63,536 nt of DNA from JAZTYK01 sp045636925 (lineage in GTDB: Bacteria; Bacillota; Clostridia; Oscillospirales; Butyricicoccaceae). The DNA lies in assembly GCA_045636925.1 (NCBI GenBank), contig JAZTYK010000020.1, positions 1 through 63,536 on the forward strand, read 5' to 3'. A program made the position numbers and the translations under genes. The notes under the pieces were generated by a model, which saw only the letters and a program-made list of their open reading frames with translations, had not been told where the DNA came from and ran no database searches. This document shows positions 51,548 through 59,669 of this stretch, piece after piece (the stretch's first letter is position 1; the number at the start of each line of letters is the position of its first letter).

Positions 51548-51549
51548 CC

Positions 51550-53007
51550 ATGATCGAACTGAGCTTTCAGCAAAAGGATAACATCGGATTCCAATATATC
51601 ATCGACGAGCTGGCTCCCTGCTCTCCTTATGGTGAAGAGCGCATCAAGGGCATGAAACCCTTTACCCGGGAGCAGAAGCCTGAGCTGCTGCGCCAGCTGC
51701 AGAATATCCAGCGCGTACTGGAGCATCGTGACGAATGCTCCGCTGCTATGGATAAGCTGATGCACACATTTATGTGCATCAAAAACATCCGCAAAATCGC
51801 GGAAAAGTGTTGCGAAAGCACCCTGAATGCCATTGAATTGTTTGAAGTCAAGCGATTCCTGCTGGAGAGCGAGCGGATGCTGCCTCTGTTTGCCCAGGTC
51901 AATTCTGCCGTTTGCTTTGACGGCATCAGCCTGGAAGATACCACTGCCGCGCTGGAACTGCTGGATCCCGAAAAGAACCGGGTTGCCAGCTTCTACATCA
52001 GCGACATGTATTCTCAGGAACTGCGCGCCATCCGTAAAGAAAAGCGCGCGCTGGAAGAAGCCATCCGCCGTGCGGAAGGTGCGGAAAAGGAAGAACTTCA
52101 GGCCAAGCGCGTGCTGGTGGCAGTAGAGGAGGAGCACGAAGAGCGCAAGGTGCGCGTTATGCTCAGCGAGCAGCTGCGCCCCTTTGTTCCCACCATGCTG
52201 CACAACATGGATGCCATTGCCCAGATCGACCTGTCGGTGCAAAAGGCCGCATTGGCCCGCCGTTATGGCGCTGTGCTGCCCGAAATCACCGAAAACCGGG
52301 TGGATTTTGCCGATATGACCAATCCCCAGATCGCAGACAGCCTGAAGAAGCGGGGCAATAGTTTTACTCCCGTGTCTCTGGCTTTGTACGAAGGTGCTAC
52401 CGTCATCACCGGTGCGAACATGGGCGGCAAGAGTGTGGCCATGAAGACCGTTGCGCTGAACATTCTGCTGGTGCATTGCGGTTTCTTCCCCTTTGCGAAG
52501 GAGGCAGCCTGTCCCATCTTTGACAGCATGCACATCATCTCTGAAGATCTGGAAAATACCGATCGTGGTCTGTCCAGCTTCGGTGGCGAAATCGTGCGCT
52601 TTAACGAGGTTCTGTCCCATCTGGATGAGGGCTTTGCCTTTATTATGCTTGACGAGTTTGCCCGTGGCACCAACCCCGATGAGGGCGCAGCCATCGTGCA
52701 GGCAGTTACCGCATATCTCAATAAAAAGCATGCTGTTACGCTGTTGGCAACCCATTACGACAACGTGTCCGATCATGCCAATGCCCACTATCAGGTCATC
52801 GGTCTGAAGGACCTGAATGTAGAAGAATTGCGCGAGCAAATTGCCGCTGTTTCCGGTCATGTTGGCGTGGAATTGATCTCCAAACACATGAACTACGGCT
52901 TATACCGTGTACATGGAAAACAGAATTGTCCCAGGGATGCTTTGAACATCTGCAGACTGCTGGCTTTGGACGCAGAAATTCTGCAAATGATAGAGAAATC
53001 CTATTGA
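51550..53007 (+). CDS. kamC: Lysine 5,6-aminomutase reactivase ATPase KamC (MutS-like)
   Basis: A 485-residue protein whose C-terminal half is a MutS-type ATPase: Walker A TGANMGGKSVAMKT (about 287-300), FGGEIVRFNEVL, Walker B IMLDEFARGTNPDEG (Asp near 368) and ATHYD. The N-terminal half is helical, like the MutS core, but the mismatch-binding domain is absent. That shortened form next to kamB and the aminomutase genes fits KamC. The stop lies eight bases before the promoter of the lysine riboswitch, with no terminator between. Confidence 0.85.
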   Translation: MIELSFQQKDNIGFQYIIDELAPCSPYGEERIKGMKPFTREQKPELLRQLQNIQRVLEHRDECSAAMDKLMHTFMCIKNIRKIAEKCCESTLNAIELFEVKRFLLESERMLPLFAQVNSAVCFDGISLEDTTAALELLDPEKNRVASFYISDMYSQELRAIRKEKRALEEAIRRAEGAEKEELQAKRVLVAVEEEHEERKVRVMLSEQLRPFVPTMLHNMDAIAQIDLSVQKAALARRYGAVLPEITENRVDFADMTNPQIADSLKKRGNSFTPVSLALYEGATVITGANMGGKSVAMKTVALNILLVHCGFFPFAKEAACPIFDSMHIISEDLENTDRGLSSFGGEIVRFNEVLSHLDEGFAFIMLDEFARGTNPDEGAAIVQAVTAYLNKKHAVTLLATHYDNVSDHANAHYQVIGLKDLNVEELREQIAAVSGHVGVELISKHMNYGLYRVHGKQNCPRDALNICRLLALDAEILQMIEKSY

Positions 53008-53014
53008 TTATCTA

Positions 53015-53043
53015 TTGACAAAGTCCCTGTTTTTCGGTAAAAT
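53015..53043 (+). promoter_or_regulatory. Promoter of the lysine riboswitch transcript
   Basis: TTGACA at 53015-53020, a 17-base spacer and TAAAAT at 53038-53043. Transcription would start near 53050. Read-through from kamC could also enter the leader. Confidence 0.88.
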
Positions 53044-53078
53044 TATAACCGTAGAAAAGAGCAAATTTAATACCTGAG

Positions 53079-53242
53079 AATAGAGGCGCAGAAAGCAAGG
53101 TAGCCACTGATGTAAAGGGGAGGAACTCCCAATGCGGACGGTGAATGTGTTTTTTGCCGAAAGCAAGTGCAAGTTCCCTTTGCATTTACTTGGTAGCAGT
53201 CCCCAGCGAACTGTTATTGTCATGTTGTCATGAAGCGCTATT
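53079..53242 (+). promoter_or_regulatory. Lysine riboswitch (L-box) ahead of the lysine fermentation operon
   Basis: The conserved blocks of the lysine aptamer appear in order: AGAGGCGC (53082-53089), GTAG (53100-53103), AAGGGGAGGAA (53115-53125), GGTGAA (53140-53145), TGCCGAAAGCAAGTGCAA (53155-53172) pairing with TTGCATTTACTTGG (53180-53193), and the closing AACTGTTATTGTCATG segment. P1 is AATAG (53079-53083) with CTATT (53238-53242). The P1 3' strand also forms the 5' arm of the hairpin at 53233-53276, so lysine binding should prevent that hairpin. Confidence 0.85.
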
Positions 53243-53280
53243 GATGTTGCGGAGTGCCGCCATGTCAATAGCGCTTATTT
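53233..53280 (+). terminator. Expression-platform hairpin, probably a lysine-prevented terminator
   Basis: A perfect 12-base-pair stem (53233-53244 with 53265-53276) with a smaller GCGG/CCGC hairpin in the loop, followed by ATTTTC. Its 5' arm contains the riboswitch P1 3' strand. The T-run is short and interrupted, so its strength is uncertain. Confidence 0.7.
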
Positions 53281-53296
53281 TCAGATGACAGAGTGG

Positions 53297-53338
53297 AGTG
53301 CTATCGAGACCGCCTCGGCGACCTCATAGCACTTTTTT
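53297..53338 (+). terminator. Second terminator in the kal leader
   Basis: AGTGCTAT (53297-53304) pairs with ATAGCACT (53326-53333), with GAG/CTC and CGCC/GGCG pairs inside, then TTTTTT. A textbook intrinsic terminator with no clear overlap with the aptamer. Between it and kal (53339-53446) I see no strong promoter. Confidence 0.8.
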
Positions 53339-53446
53339 GCTTGTTGACCGAAAAAGGGCAGGGGGGCGCCAGTTTGTTGTGTCTGTATTTCAAGGTGTTT
53401 GATTTTGTCGCATTCACAAAATACATATATTTAGGAGGAACCAATC

Positions 53447-53845
53447 ATGGAAAATGCAAAGGCTATGCTCAGACTGAGAATGAGTGCTAAGGATGCTCAT
53501 TACGGCGGAAACCTGGTAGATGGTGCTCATATGGTCCATCTGTTTGGTGACGTCGCTACCGAGCTGCTGATCATCCAGGACGGCGATGAAGGTCTGTTCT
53601 GCGCTTACGACAACATCGAGTTCCTGGCTCCCGTTTATGCCGGCGACTACATCGAGGCTGTTGGCGAGATCACCCACGTGGGCAACTCTTCCCGTAAGAT
53701 GAAGTTCGAAGCCCGCAAGGTCATCGTTTCCCGTCCCGACATCAACGATTCCGCTGCCGATGTTCTGGCTGAGCCCATCGTCGTCTGCCGCGCTACCGGC
53801 ACCTGCGTCACCCCCAAGGCTAAGCAGAACGTTCCCCGCAAGTAA
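53447..53845 (+). CDS. kal: 3-aminobutyryl-CoA ammonia-lyase
   Basis: A 132-residue hotdog-fold enzyme that removes ammonia from L-3-aminobutyryl-CoA to give crotonyl-CoA. The N-terminus AMLRLRMSAKDAHYGGNLVDGAHM and the segment FLAPVYAGDYIEAVGEITHVG match the lysine-fermentation Kal family. TTAGGAGGAA precedes the start. It is the first gene of the riboswitch-controlled operon. Codon use is extremely biased, as in ribosomal genes, which points to high expression. Confidence 0.93.
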   Translation: MENAKAMLRLRMSAKDAHYGGNLVDGAHMVHLFGDVATELLIIQDGDEGLFCAYDNIEFLAPVYAGDYIEAVGEITHVGNSSRKMKFEARKVIVSRPDINDSAADVLAEPIVVCRATGTCVTPKAKQNVPRK

Positions 53846-53884
53846 GTTACAAAATAAAGTAACCTAAGAAAGGAATTGTTACCA

Positions 53885-54706
53885 ATGGAAAAACTGATCA
53901 TTACCGCTGCTATCTGCGGCGCTGAAGTTACCAAGGAGCACAATCCCGCCGTTCCTTACACCAAGGAGGAAATGGTTCGCGAGGCTAAGGCTGCATACGA
54001 TGCCGGCGCTGCCGTCATCCATGTCCACGTCCGTACCGACGAGGGCAAACCCACTCAGGACAAGGCTCGCTTTGCTGAGATCCTGCCCGCTATCCAGGAA
54101 GCCTGCCCCGAGGCTATTCTGATCCCCTCCACCGGCGGTGCTACCGGTATGACCCCCGAAGAGCGTCTGCAGCCCACCGAGCTGATGCCCGAAATGGCCA
54201 CTCTGGACTGCGGTACCTGCAACTTCGGTGATGACATCTTCGTCAACGACATGCCCACCATGCGTGCTTTCGGCAAGCGCATGCTGGAAAACAACATCAA
54301 GCCCGAGTACGAGTGCTTCGAGATCGGCCACCTGGACACTGTTGTCAACATGGCTAAGAAGGGCCTGGTTCCCGGCGCTCCCATGCAGTTCAACTTCGTT
54401 CTGGGCGTTAACGGCTGTACTCCCGCTACTCCCGAAAACCTGGCCTTCCTGGTCAACAAGATCCCCGCTGGCTCCACCTGGACCGTCACCGGCGTTGGCC
54501 GTGGCGCATGGCCCATGGTTGCCACCGGTATCATCATGGGCGGTCACGTCCGTGTTGGCTTCGAAGACAACATCTATCTGGAGCGCGGCGTAAAGGCCAA
54601 GTCCAACGGCGAGCTGGTTGAGAAGGTTGTTGCCTTCGCCAAGCTGCTGGGCCGCGAGGTTGCTACTCCCGCTGAGGCTCGTGAGATCCTGGGCCTGAAG
54701 AAATAA
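53885..54706 (+). CDS. kce: 3-keto-5-aminohexanoate cleavage enzyme
   Basis: A 273-residue member of the beta-keto acid cleavage family. It uses zinc to split 3-keto-5-aminohexanoate with acetyl-CoA into 3-aminobutyryl-CoA and acetoacetate. It shows LIITAAICGAEVTKEHNPAVPYT at the start, AAVIHVHVRTDEGKP with the metal His pair, and IPSTGGATGM. The ATG at 53885 follows AAGAAAGGA; a TTG three codons earlier is rejected. Confidence 0.95.
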   Translation: MEKLIITAAICGAEVTKEHNPAVPYTKEEMVREAKAAYDAGAAVIHVHVRTDEGKPTQDKARFAEILPAIQEACPEAILIPSTGGATGMTPEERLQPTELMPEMATLDCGTCNFGDDIFVNDMPTMRAFGKRMLENNIKPEYECFEIGHLDTVVNMAKKGLVPGAPMQFNFVLGVNGCTPATPENLAFLVNKIPAGSTWTVTGVGRGAWPMVATGIIMGGHVRVGFEDNIYLERGVKAKSNGELVEKVVAFAKLLGREVATPAEAREILGLKK

Positions 54707-54789
54707 GTTCTGCTTATTCTTTCATTCCCCGCATCATACATCTGTAAACATTTTTTGTTAAATAATTTATTTTTAGGAGGATTACTATC

Positions 54790-55839
54790 ATGTCCATGAA
54801 AGGCAACAAGTACGGTATCCATCGCGTCATCGAGCCCCAGGGCGTTCTGACCCAGGCTGCTTGGAAGATCGACAACGATATGGAGAAGCGTTACTCCAAC
54901 GAAATCATCTGCAACGTTACTTCTCTGAACGTTGACTCCGCTTCCTTCACCCAGATCGAAGAGGCCTGCGGTGGCGATGAGCAGAAGATCGGCGAAATGA
55001 TCATGAGCATCGTCGCAGAGCGCGGCAAGCAGCAGAACCCCGTTACCGGTTCCGGCGGTATGTTCAAGGGCGAAGTTGCTTACATCGGTGAAGATCTGCT
55101 GGCTAAGCCCGGCTTCGACCTGAAGGTCGGCGACAAGATCGTCTCTCTGGTCTCCCTGTCCATGACTCCCCTGAAGATCGAAAAGATCCTGGCTGTCCAC
55201 AAGGATATCGACCGTGTTGACATCGTTGGTCAGGCTGTTCTGTTCGAGTCCGCTCTGTACGCTAAGATGCCCGACGATATGACCGAGGCTCTGGCTCTGG
55301 CTGCTCTGGACGTCGCTGGTGCTCCCGCTCAGGCCCGCAAGCTGCCCAAGGAGGGCGACAAGGTCCTGATCCTGGGTGCTAACGGTAAGTCCGGCGTTCT
55401 GTGCGCTTGGGAAGCCATGAAGAAGGTTGGCCCCAAGGGTAAGGTTGTCGGCGTTGTCCGTAACCCCAAGCAGGTTCCCGGTCTGATGGAGCTGGGCGTT
55501 TACCATGAGGTCGTCGTTGCTTCCGCTACCGAGCCCGCTGCAGTTCTGGAAGCTTCTCTGGCTGCTAACAACGGCGAAGAGTACGATATCTCCATCTGCT
55601 GCGTAAACATCGAGAACTGCGAGATGTCCGCTATCCTGCCCGTTAAGGATGACGGTCTGGTCTACTTCTTCTCCATGGCTACCTCCTTCACCAAGGCTGC
55701 TCTGGGCGCCGAGGGTGTTGGTAAGGACGTCACCATGATCGTTGGTAACGGCTACACCAAGAACCATGCCGAGATCACTCTGAACGTTCTGCGCGAGAAC
55801 GAGAAGATCCGCAAGCTGTTCGAAGAGAAGTACATCTAA
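54790..55839 (+). CDS. kdd: L-erythro-3,5-diaminohexanoate dehydrogenase
   Basis: A 349-residue NAD-dependent dehydrogenase that oxidatively deaminates 3,5-diaminohexanoate to 3-keto-5-aminohexanoate. It has the Kdd N-terminus (GIHRVIEPQGVLTQAAWKID), a coenzyme fold with KVLILGANGKSGVL, and a C-terminal NGYTKNHAEITLNVL. The fold resembles zinc alcohol dehydrogenases without their zinc motif. TAGGAGG precedes the ATG at 54790. A hairpin separates it from kamA. Confidence 0.94.
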   Translation: MSMKGNKYGIHRVIEPQGVLTQAAWKIDNDMEKRYSNEIICNVTSLNVDSASFTQIEEACGGDEQKIGEMIMSIVAERGKQQNPVTGSGGMFKGEVAYIGEDLLAKPGFDLKVGDKIVSLVSLSMTPLKIEKILAVHKDIDRVDIVGQAVLFESALYAKMPDDMTEALALAALDVAGAPAQARKLPKEGDKVLILGANGKSGVLCAWEAMKKVGPKGKVVGVVRNPKQVPGLMELGVYHEVVVASATEPAAVLEASLAANNGEEYDISICCVNIENCEMSAILPVKDDGLVYFFSMATSFTKAALGAEGVGKDVTMIVGNGYTKNHAEITLNVLRENEKIRKLFEEKYI

Positions 55840-55872
55840 TCAGAAACCCCCTCTGATTTTTTAAGCCTTTTC

Positions 55873-55909
55873 GGCGAAAACCTGCAGGATTCGTCCTGCA
55901 GGTTTCGCC
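55873..55909 (+). other. Intercistronic hairpin between kdd and kamA
   Basis: A 16-pair stem with one bulged A (55873-55889 with 55894-55909) and a TTCG loop. The tail CTATAAAAAAG has no T-run, so it is more likely an RNA stability or processing element than a terminator. It may set different mRNA levels upstream and downstream. Confidence 0.6.
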
Positions 55910-55954
55910 CTATAAAAAAGACAAAAAAACCAAAATTGTAAGGAGCGAATTACC

Positions 55955-57208
55955 ATGAGAAAGAGCCGTGCTAACGGTATGTTTGTCGATGTTCCTGCCG
56001 AGCTGTGGAACGATTGGCATTGGCAGCTGGACAACCGTATCGAGACTGCTGAAGAACTGAAGAAGCATATGCCCCTGACCGCTGATGAGGAAGAGGGCGT
56101 TAAGAAGACTCTGGGCAAGCTGCGTATGGCTGTTACCCCCTACTACCTGTCCCTGATCGATCTGGACGATCCCTTCGATCCCATCCGTAAGATGGCTATC
56201 CCCACTGCTTCCGAGCTGGAGTATGCTGATTACGAGGATGCAGACCCCCTGCACGAGGACACTGACTCTCCCTGCCCCGGTCTGACCCATCGTTATCCCG
56301 ACCGCGTTCTGCTGCTGATCACTGACCAGTGCTCCATGTACTGCCGTCATTGCACTCGCCGCCGTTTCGCTGGTCAGTGCGACACCGATGTTGCTAAGAA
56401 CCAGATTGACAAGTGCATCGAGTACGTTGCCGCTCATCCCGAAGTCCGTGACGTTCTGCTGTCCGGTGGCGACAGCCTGTGCGTTTCCGACGAGATGCTG
56501 GAATACATCATCTCCAAGGTCCGTGCTATCCCCCACGTCGAGATCATCCGTCTGGGCAGCCGTACCCCCGTTGTTATGCCCCAGCGTATCACTCCCGAGC
56601 TTGTCAACATGCTGAAGAAGTATCATCCCATTTGGCTGAACACTCACTTCAACACCCCCAAGGAAGTCACCGAAGAAGCCGCCGCAGCTTGCGCTCGTCT
56701 GGCTGATGCCGGTATCCCCCTGGGCAACCAGAGCGTTCTGCTGGCTGGCGTCAATGACTGCTCTCACATCATGATGGATCTGGTTCACGAGCTGGTCAAG
56801 ATGCGCGTGCGTCCCTACTACATCTACGCTTGCGATCCCAGCCTGGGTCTGAGCCACTTCCGTACCCCCGTTTCCAAGGGTATCGAAATCATGGAAGCTC
56901 TGCGCGGCCATACCTCCGGCTACTGCGTACCCACCTTCGTGGTCGACGCTCCCGGCGGCGGCGGCAAGACTCCCGTCATGCCCACCTACCTGATCTCCCA
57001 GACTCCTCGCAAGGTTATCCTGCGTAACTTCGAGGGCGTTATCACCTCTTACACCGAGCCCGAGCACTATGTCCAGAATTGCCAGTGCGATGTCTGCAAG
57101 GGCAAGAAGGAAGCTGCTAAGACCGGTGTTGCATGGGTTGCTCAGGGTACTCCTCAGCGTTACCTGGAGCCCACCAAGCTGCTGCGTAATGAGCGCCATA
57201 AGAAGTAA
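55955..57208 (+). CDS. kamA: Lysine 2,3-aminomutase
   Basis: A 417-residue radical SAM, PLP-dependent enzyme that converts L-alpha-lysine to L-beta-lysine, the first step of lysine fermentation. The cluster motif CSMYCRHC has Cys 126, 130 and 133; GGDSL follows as SAM site; the PLP Lys lies in APGGGGKTPV near residue 338. Three Cys near the C-terminus (NCQCDVC) probably bind zinc. AAGGAG precedes the start. Codon bias is strong. Confidence 0.97.
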   Translation: MRKSRANGMFVDVPAELWNDWHWQLDNRIETAEELKKHMPLTADEEEGVKKTLGKLRMAVTPYYLSLIDLDDPFDPIRKMAIPTASELEYADYEDADPLHEDTDSPCPGLTHRYPDRVLLLITDQCSMYCRHCTRRRFAGQCDTDVAKNQIDKCIEYVAAHPEVRDVLLSGGDSLCVSDEMLEYIISKVRAIPHVEIIRLGSRTPVVMPQRITPELVNMLKKYHPIWLNTHFNTPKEVTEEAAAACARLADAGIPLGNQSVLLAGVNDCSHIMMDLVHELVKMRVRPYYIYACDPSLGLSHFRTPVSKGIEIMEALRGHTSGYCVPTFVVDAPGGGGKTPVMPTYLISQTPRKVILRNFEGVITSYTEPEHYVQNCQCDVCKGKKEAAKTGVAWVAQGTPQRYLEPTKLLRNERHKK

Positions 57209-57235
57209 TCTAATCTGATATAAAGGAATTAGGAT

Positions 57236-58795
57236 ATGGAAAGCAAACTGAATCTGAACCAGGAACTGGTCGATAAGGCCAGAGCCAGCGCTCTGCGCGT
57301 TGCCAACGACGTTCAGGATTTCATCGATGTCCATACCACTGTCACTGTCGAGCGTGCGGTTTGCCGCCTGCTGGGCATCGACGGTATCAATGATGTCGAA
57401 GTACCCCTGCCCAACGTTGTTGTTGATCATCTGAAGGAGAAGCAGCTGCTGGCCGGCGGCGCCGCATTCTATGTGGGCAACGCTATGGTCGAGTATGGCT
57501 ACTCCGCACAGGAAGTTGCCGAGAAGATCAGCTCTGGCGAGCTGGATCTGAGCAAGGTTCCCGTACACACCGATGCTGAAGTGCGTGCTGCCATCATGCC
57601 CGTTGCTACCGCTACTGTTGAGCGTATCCGTAACAACGTTGCTGATCGTAACGCCTTCCTGAAGGAGTACGGCGATAAGACCGGCCCCTACCTGTACATC
57701 ATCGTTGCTACCGGTAACATCTACGAAGATATCATCCAGGCTAAGGCTGGTGCCAAGCAGGGCGCTGATATCATCGCTGTTATCCGTACCACCGGCCAGA
57801 GCCTGCTGGACTATGTGCCTTACGGCGCTACCACCGAGGGCTTCGGCGGCACCTATGCTACTCAGGAGAACTTCCGCCTGATGCGTGCTGCTCTGGACGA
57901 AGTCGGCGCCGCAGAAAAGCGCTACATTCGTCTGTGCAACTACTGCTCCGGTCTGTGCATGCCTGAGATCGCTGCTATGGGCGCTCTGGAGCGTCTGGAC
58001 GTTATGCTGAACGACGCTCTGTACGGCATTCTGTTCCGTGACATCAACATGCAGCGTACCATCGTCGACCAGTTCTTCTCCCGTGTTATCAACGGCTTTG
58101 CCGGCGTTATCATCAACACCGGTGAGGATAACTACCTGACCACCGACGATGCTGTTGCCAGCGCTCACACCGTTCTGGCTTCTCAGTTCCTGAACGAAGC
58201 CTTTGCTCTGAAGGCTGGTCTGCCCGAGGAGCAGATGGGTCTGGGTCATGCCTTCGAAATGGATCCCGAAGTTGAAGATGCCTTCGTGCTGGAGCTGGCT
58301 CAGGCTCAGATGGCACGCGAGATCTTCCCCAAGGCTCCTCTGAAGTACATGCCTCCCACGAAGTTTATGACCGGTAACATTTTCCGCGGTCATATCCAGG
58401 ACGCTCTGTTCAACATGGTCACCGCCATCACCGGCCAGAAGCTGCAGCTGCTGGGCATGATGACTGAGGCTATCCACACTCCCTTCATGAGCGACCGTGC
58501 ACTGTCCATCGAGAATGCACAGTACATCTTCCGCACCATGAAGAGCTTCGGCGATGAGATCTCCTTCAAGAAGGGCGGCATCATCGAGTCTCGTGCAAAC
58601 GAGGTTCTGACCAAGGCCACCAACCTGCTGGGTGAGATCGAAGAGCTGGGTCTGTTCGCTACTCTGGAAAAGGGCATCTTTGCTGACGTTAAGCGTCCCA
58701 GAGATGGCGGTAAGGGTCTGGAAGGCGTTGTCACCAAGGACAGCGTTTACTTCAATCCCTTCATTGAACTGATGCTGGAAGGAGGTAAGGCATAA
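57236..58795 (+). CDS. kamD: Lysine 5,6-aminomutase alpha subunit
   Basis: A 519-residue catalytic barrel subunit that moves the terminal amino group of beta-lysine to C5, with PLP and adenosylcobalamin. Family landmarks include KTGPYLYIIVATGNIYEDI, the barrel segment TTGQSLLDYVPYGATTEGFGG and MGLGHAFEMDP. It begins 27 bases after kamA with AAAGGA upstream. The stop overlaps the kamE start (TAATG), as expected for subunits of one enzyme. Confidence 0.97.
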   Translation: MESKLNLNQELVDKARASALRVANDVQDFIDVHTTVTVERAVCRLLGIDGINDVEVPLPNVVVDHLKEKQLLAGGAAFYVGNAMVEYGYSAQEVAEKISSGELDLSKVPVHTDAEVRAAIMPVATATVERIRNNVADRNAFLKEYGDKTGPYLYIIVATGNIYEDIIQAKAGAKQGADIIAVIRTTGQSLLDYVPYGATTEGFGGTYATQENFRLMRAALDEVGAAEKRYIRLCNYCSGLCMPEIAAMGALERLDVMLNDALYGILFRDINMQRTIVDQFFSRVINGFAGVIINTGEDNYLTTDDAVASAHTVLASQFLNEAFALKAGLPEEQMGLGHAFEMDPEVEDAFVLELAQAQMAREIFPKAPLKYMPPTKFMTGNIFRGHIQDALFNMVTAITGQKLQLLGMMTEAIHTPFMSDRALSIENAQYIFRTMKSFGDEISFKKGGIIESRANEVLTKATNLLGEIEELGLFATLEKGIFADVKRPRDGGKGLEGVVTKDSVYFNPFIELMLEGGKA

Positions 58796-59586
58796 TGGGT
58801 TCCGGTCTGTACAATATGCATAAGGCTGACTTTGATACCACCCTGGATCTGACCAAGATCAAGCCCTACGGCGATACCATGAACGATGGTAAGACTCAGG
58901 TCAGCTTCACCCTGCCCGTCAAGGATGACGAGCGCGGCGAGGAGGCTGCACGTCAGCTGGCTAAGAAGATGGGTCTGGAAGAGCCCAACGTGGCTTACCA
59001 TGGTCCTCTGGATAAGGAGTTCACTTTCTACGTTGTTTACGGCAGCTGCGTGCACACCGTTAACTACGAAGATATCCATGTTATCACCGTGGAGGAAGAA
59101 ACCATGGGCATGGAAGAAATCAACGAGTATGTTCGCGAGAACATCGGCCGCAAGGTCGTTATGGTCGGTGCTTCTACCGGTACCGATGCTCATACCGTTG
59201 GTATCGACGCTATCATGAACCGTAAGGGCTTTGCTGGTCACTACGGTCTGGAGCGTTACGAAATGCTGGAAACCCTGAACATGGGTAGCTCCGTTCCCAA
59301 CGAAGAGTTCATCAAGAAGGCTGTCGAGATGAACGCTGACGTTCTGCTGGTTTCTCAGACCGTTACTCAGAAGGATGTTCACATCCAGAACCTGACCGAG
59401 CTGATCGAGCTGCTGGAGGCTGAGGGTCTGCGTGACAAGTTCGTCGTTTGCTGCGGTGGTCCCCGTATCACCCACGAGCTGGCTAAGGAGCTGGGCTTCG
59501 ATGCAGGCTTCGGCCCCGGCAAGTATGCTGACGACGTGGCTACCTTTGCTGTCACCGAGATGGTGAAGAGAGGCCTGAACAAGTAA
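58795..59586 (+). CDS. kamE: Lysine 5,6-aminomutase beta subunit
   Basis: A 263-residue cobalamin-binding subunit. The B12 motif D131-A-H133-T-V-G (GTDAHTVGIDAI) supplies the lower ligand His. An N-terminal domain (KIKPYGDTMNDGKTQVSFTLPV) carries the region that binds PLP in this enzyme. It closes with a Rossmann-like cobalamin domain (KFVVCCGGPRITHELAKELG). A stable hairpin lies between it and the CoA-transferase genes. Confidence 0.97.
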   Translation: MGSGLYNMHKADFDTTLDLTKIKPYGDTMNDGKTQVSFTLPVKDDERGEEAARQLAKKMGLEEPNVAYHGPLDKEFTFYVVYGSCVHTVNYEDIHVITVEEETMGMEEINEYVRENIGRKVVMVGASTGTDAHTVGIDAIMNRKGFAGHYGLERYEMLETLNMGSSVPNEEFIKKAVEMNADVLLVSQTVTQKDVHIQNLTELIELLEAEGLRDKFVVCCGGPRITHELAKELGFDAGFGPGKYADDVATFAVTEMVKRGLNK

Positions 59587-59609
59587 TCTCTGCAATTTGT
59601 AGTGATTCC

Positions 59610-59641
59610 AACTGGGAGCTATGACCTCATAGCTCCCAGTT
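59610..59641 (+). other. Intercistronic hairpin between kamE and atoD
   Basis: A perfect 15-base-pair inverted repeat (59610-59624 with 59627-59641) with no T-run. It probably protects or processes the mRNA and is not a terminator. Confidence 0.6.
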
Positions 59642-59669
59642 GACTAAATCAAAACAGGAGGAAAACAGC

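Noticed and set aside
53401..53440. A promoter directly ahead of kal (TTGATT-N17-TACATA)
   Set aside because: The -10 matches only three of six bases, and the start site would fall inside the ribosome-binding site.
55910..58477. An 855-codon open frame antisense to kamA-kamD, and similar long antisense frames over pckG, lepA and the 5' kam genes
   Set aside because: Highly expressed genes with GCT/CTG/GTT bias leave long open antisense frames. The translations are low-complexity and unrelated to any family.
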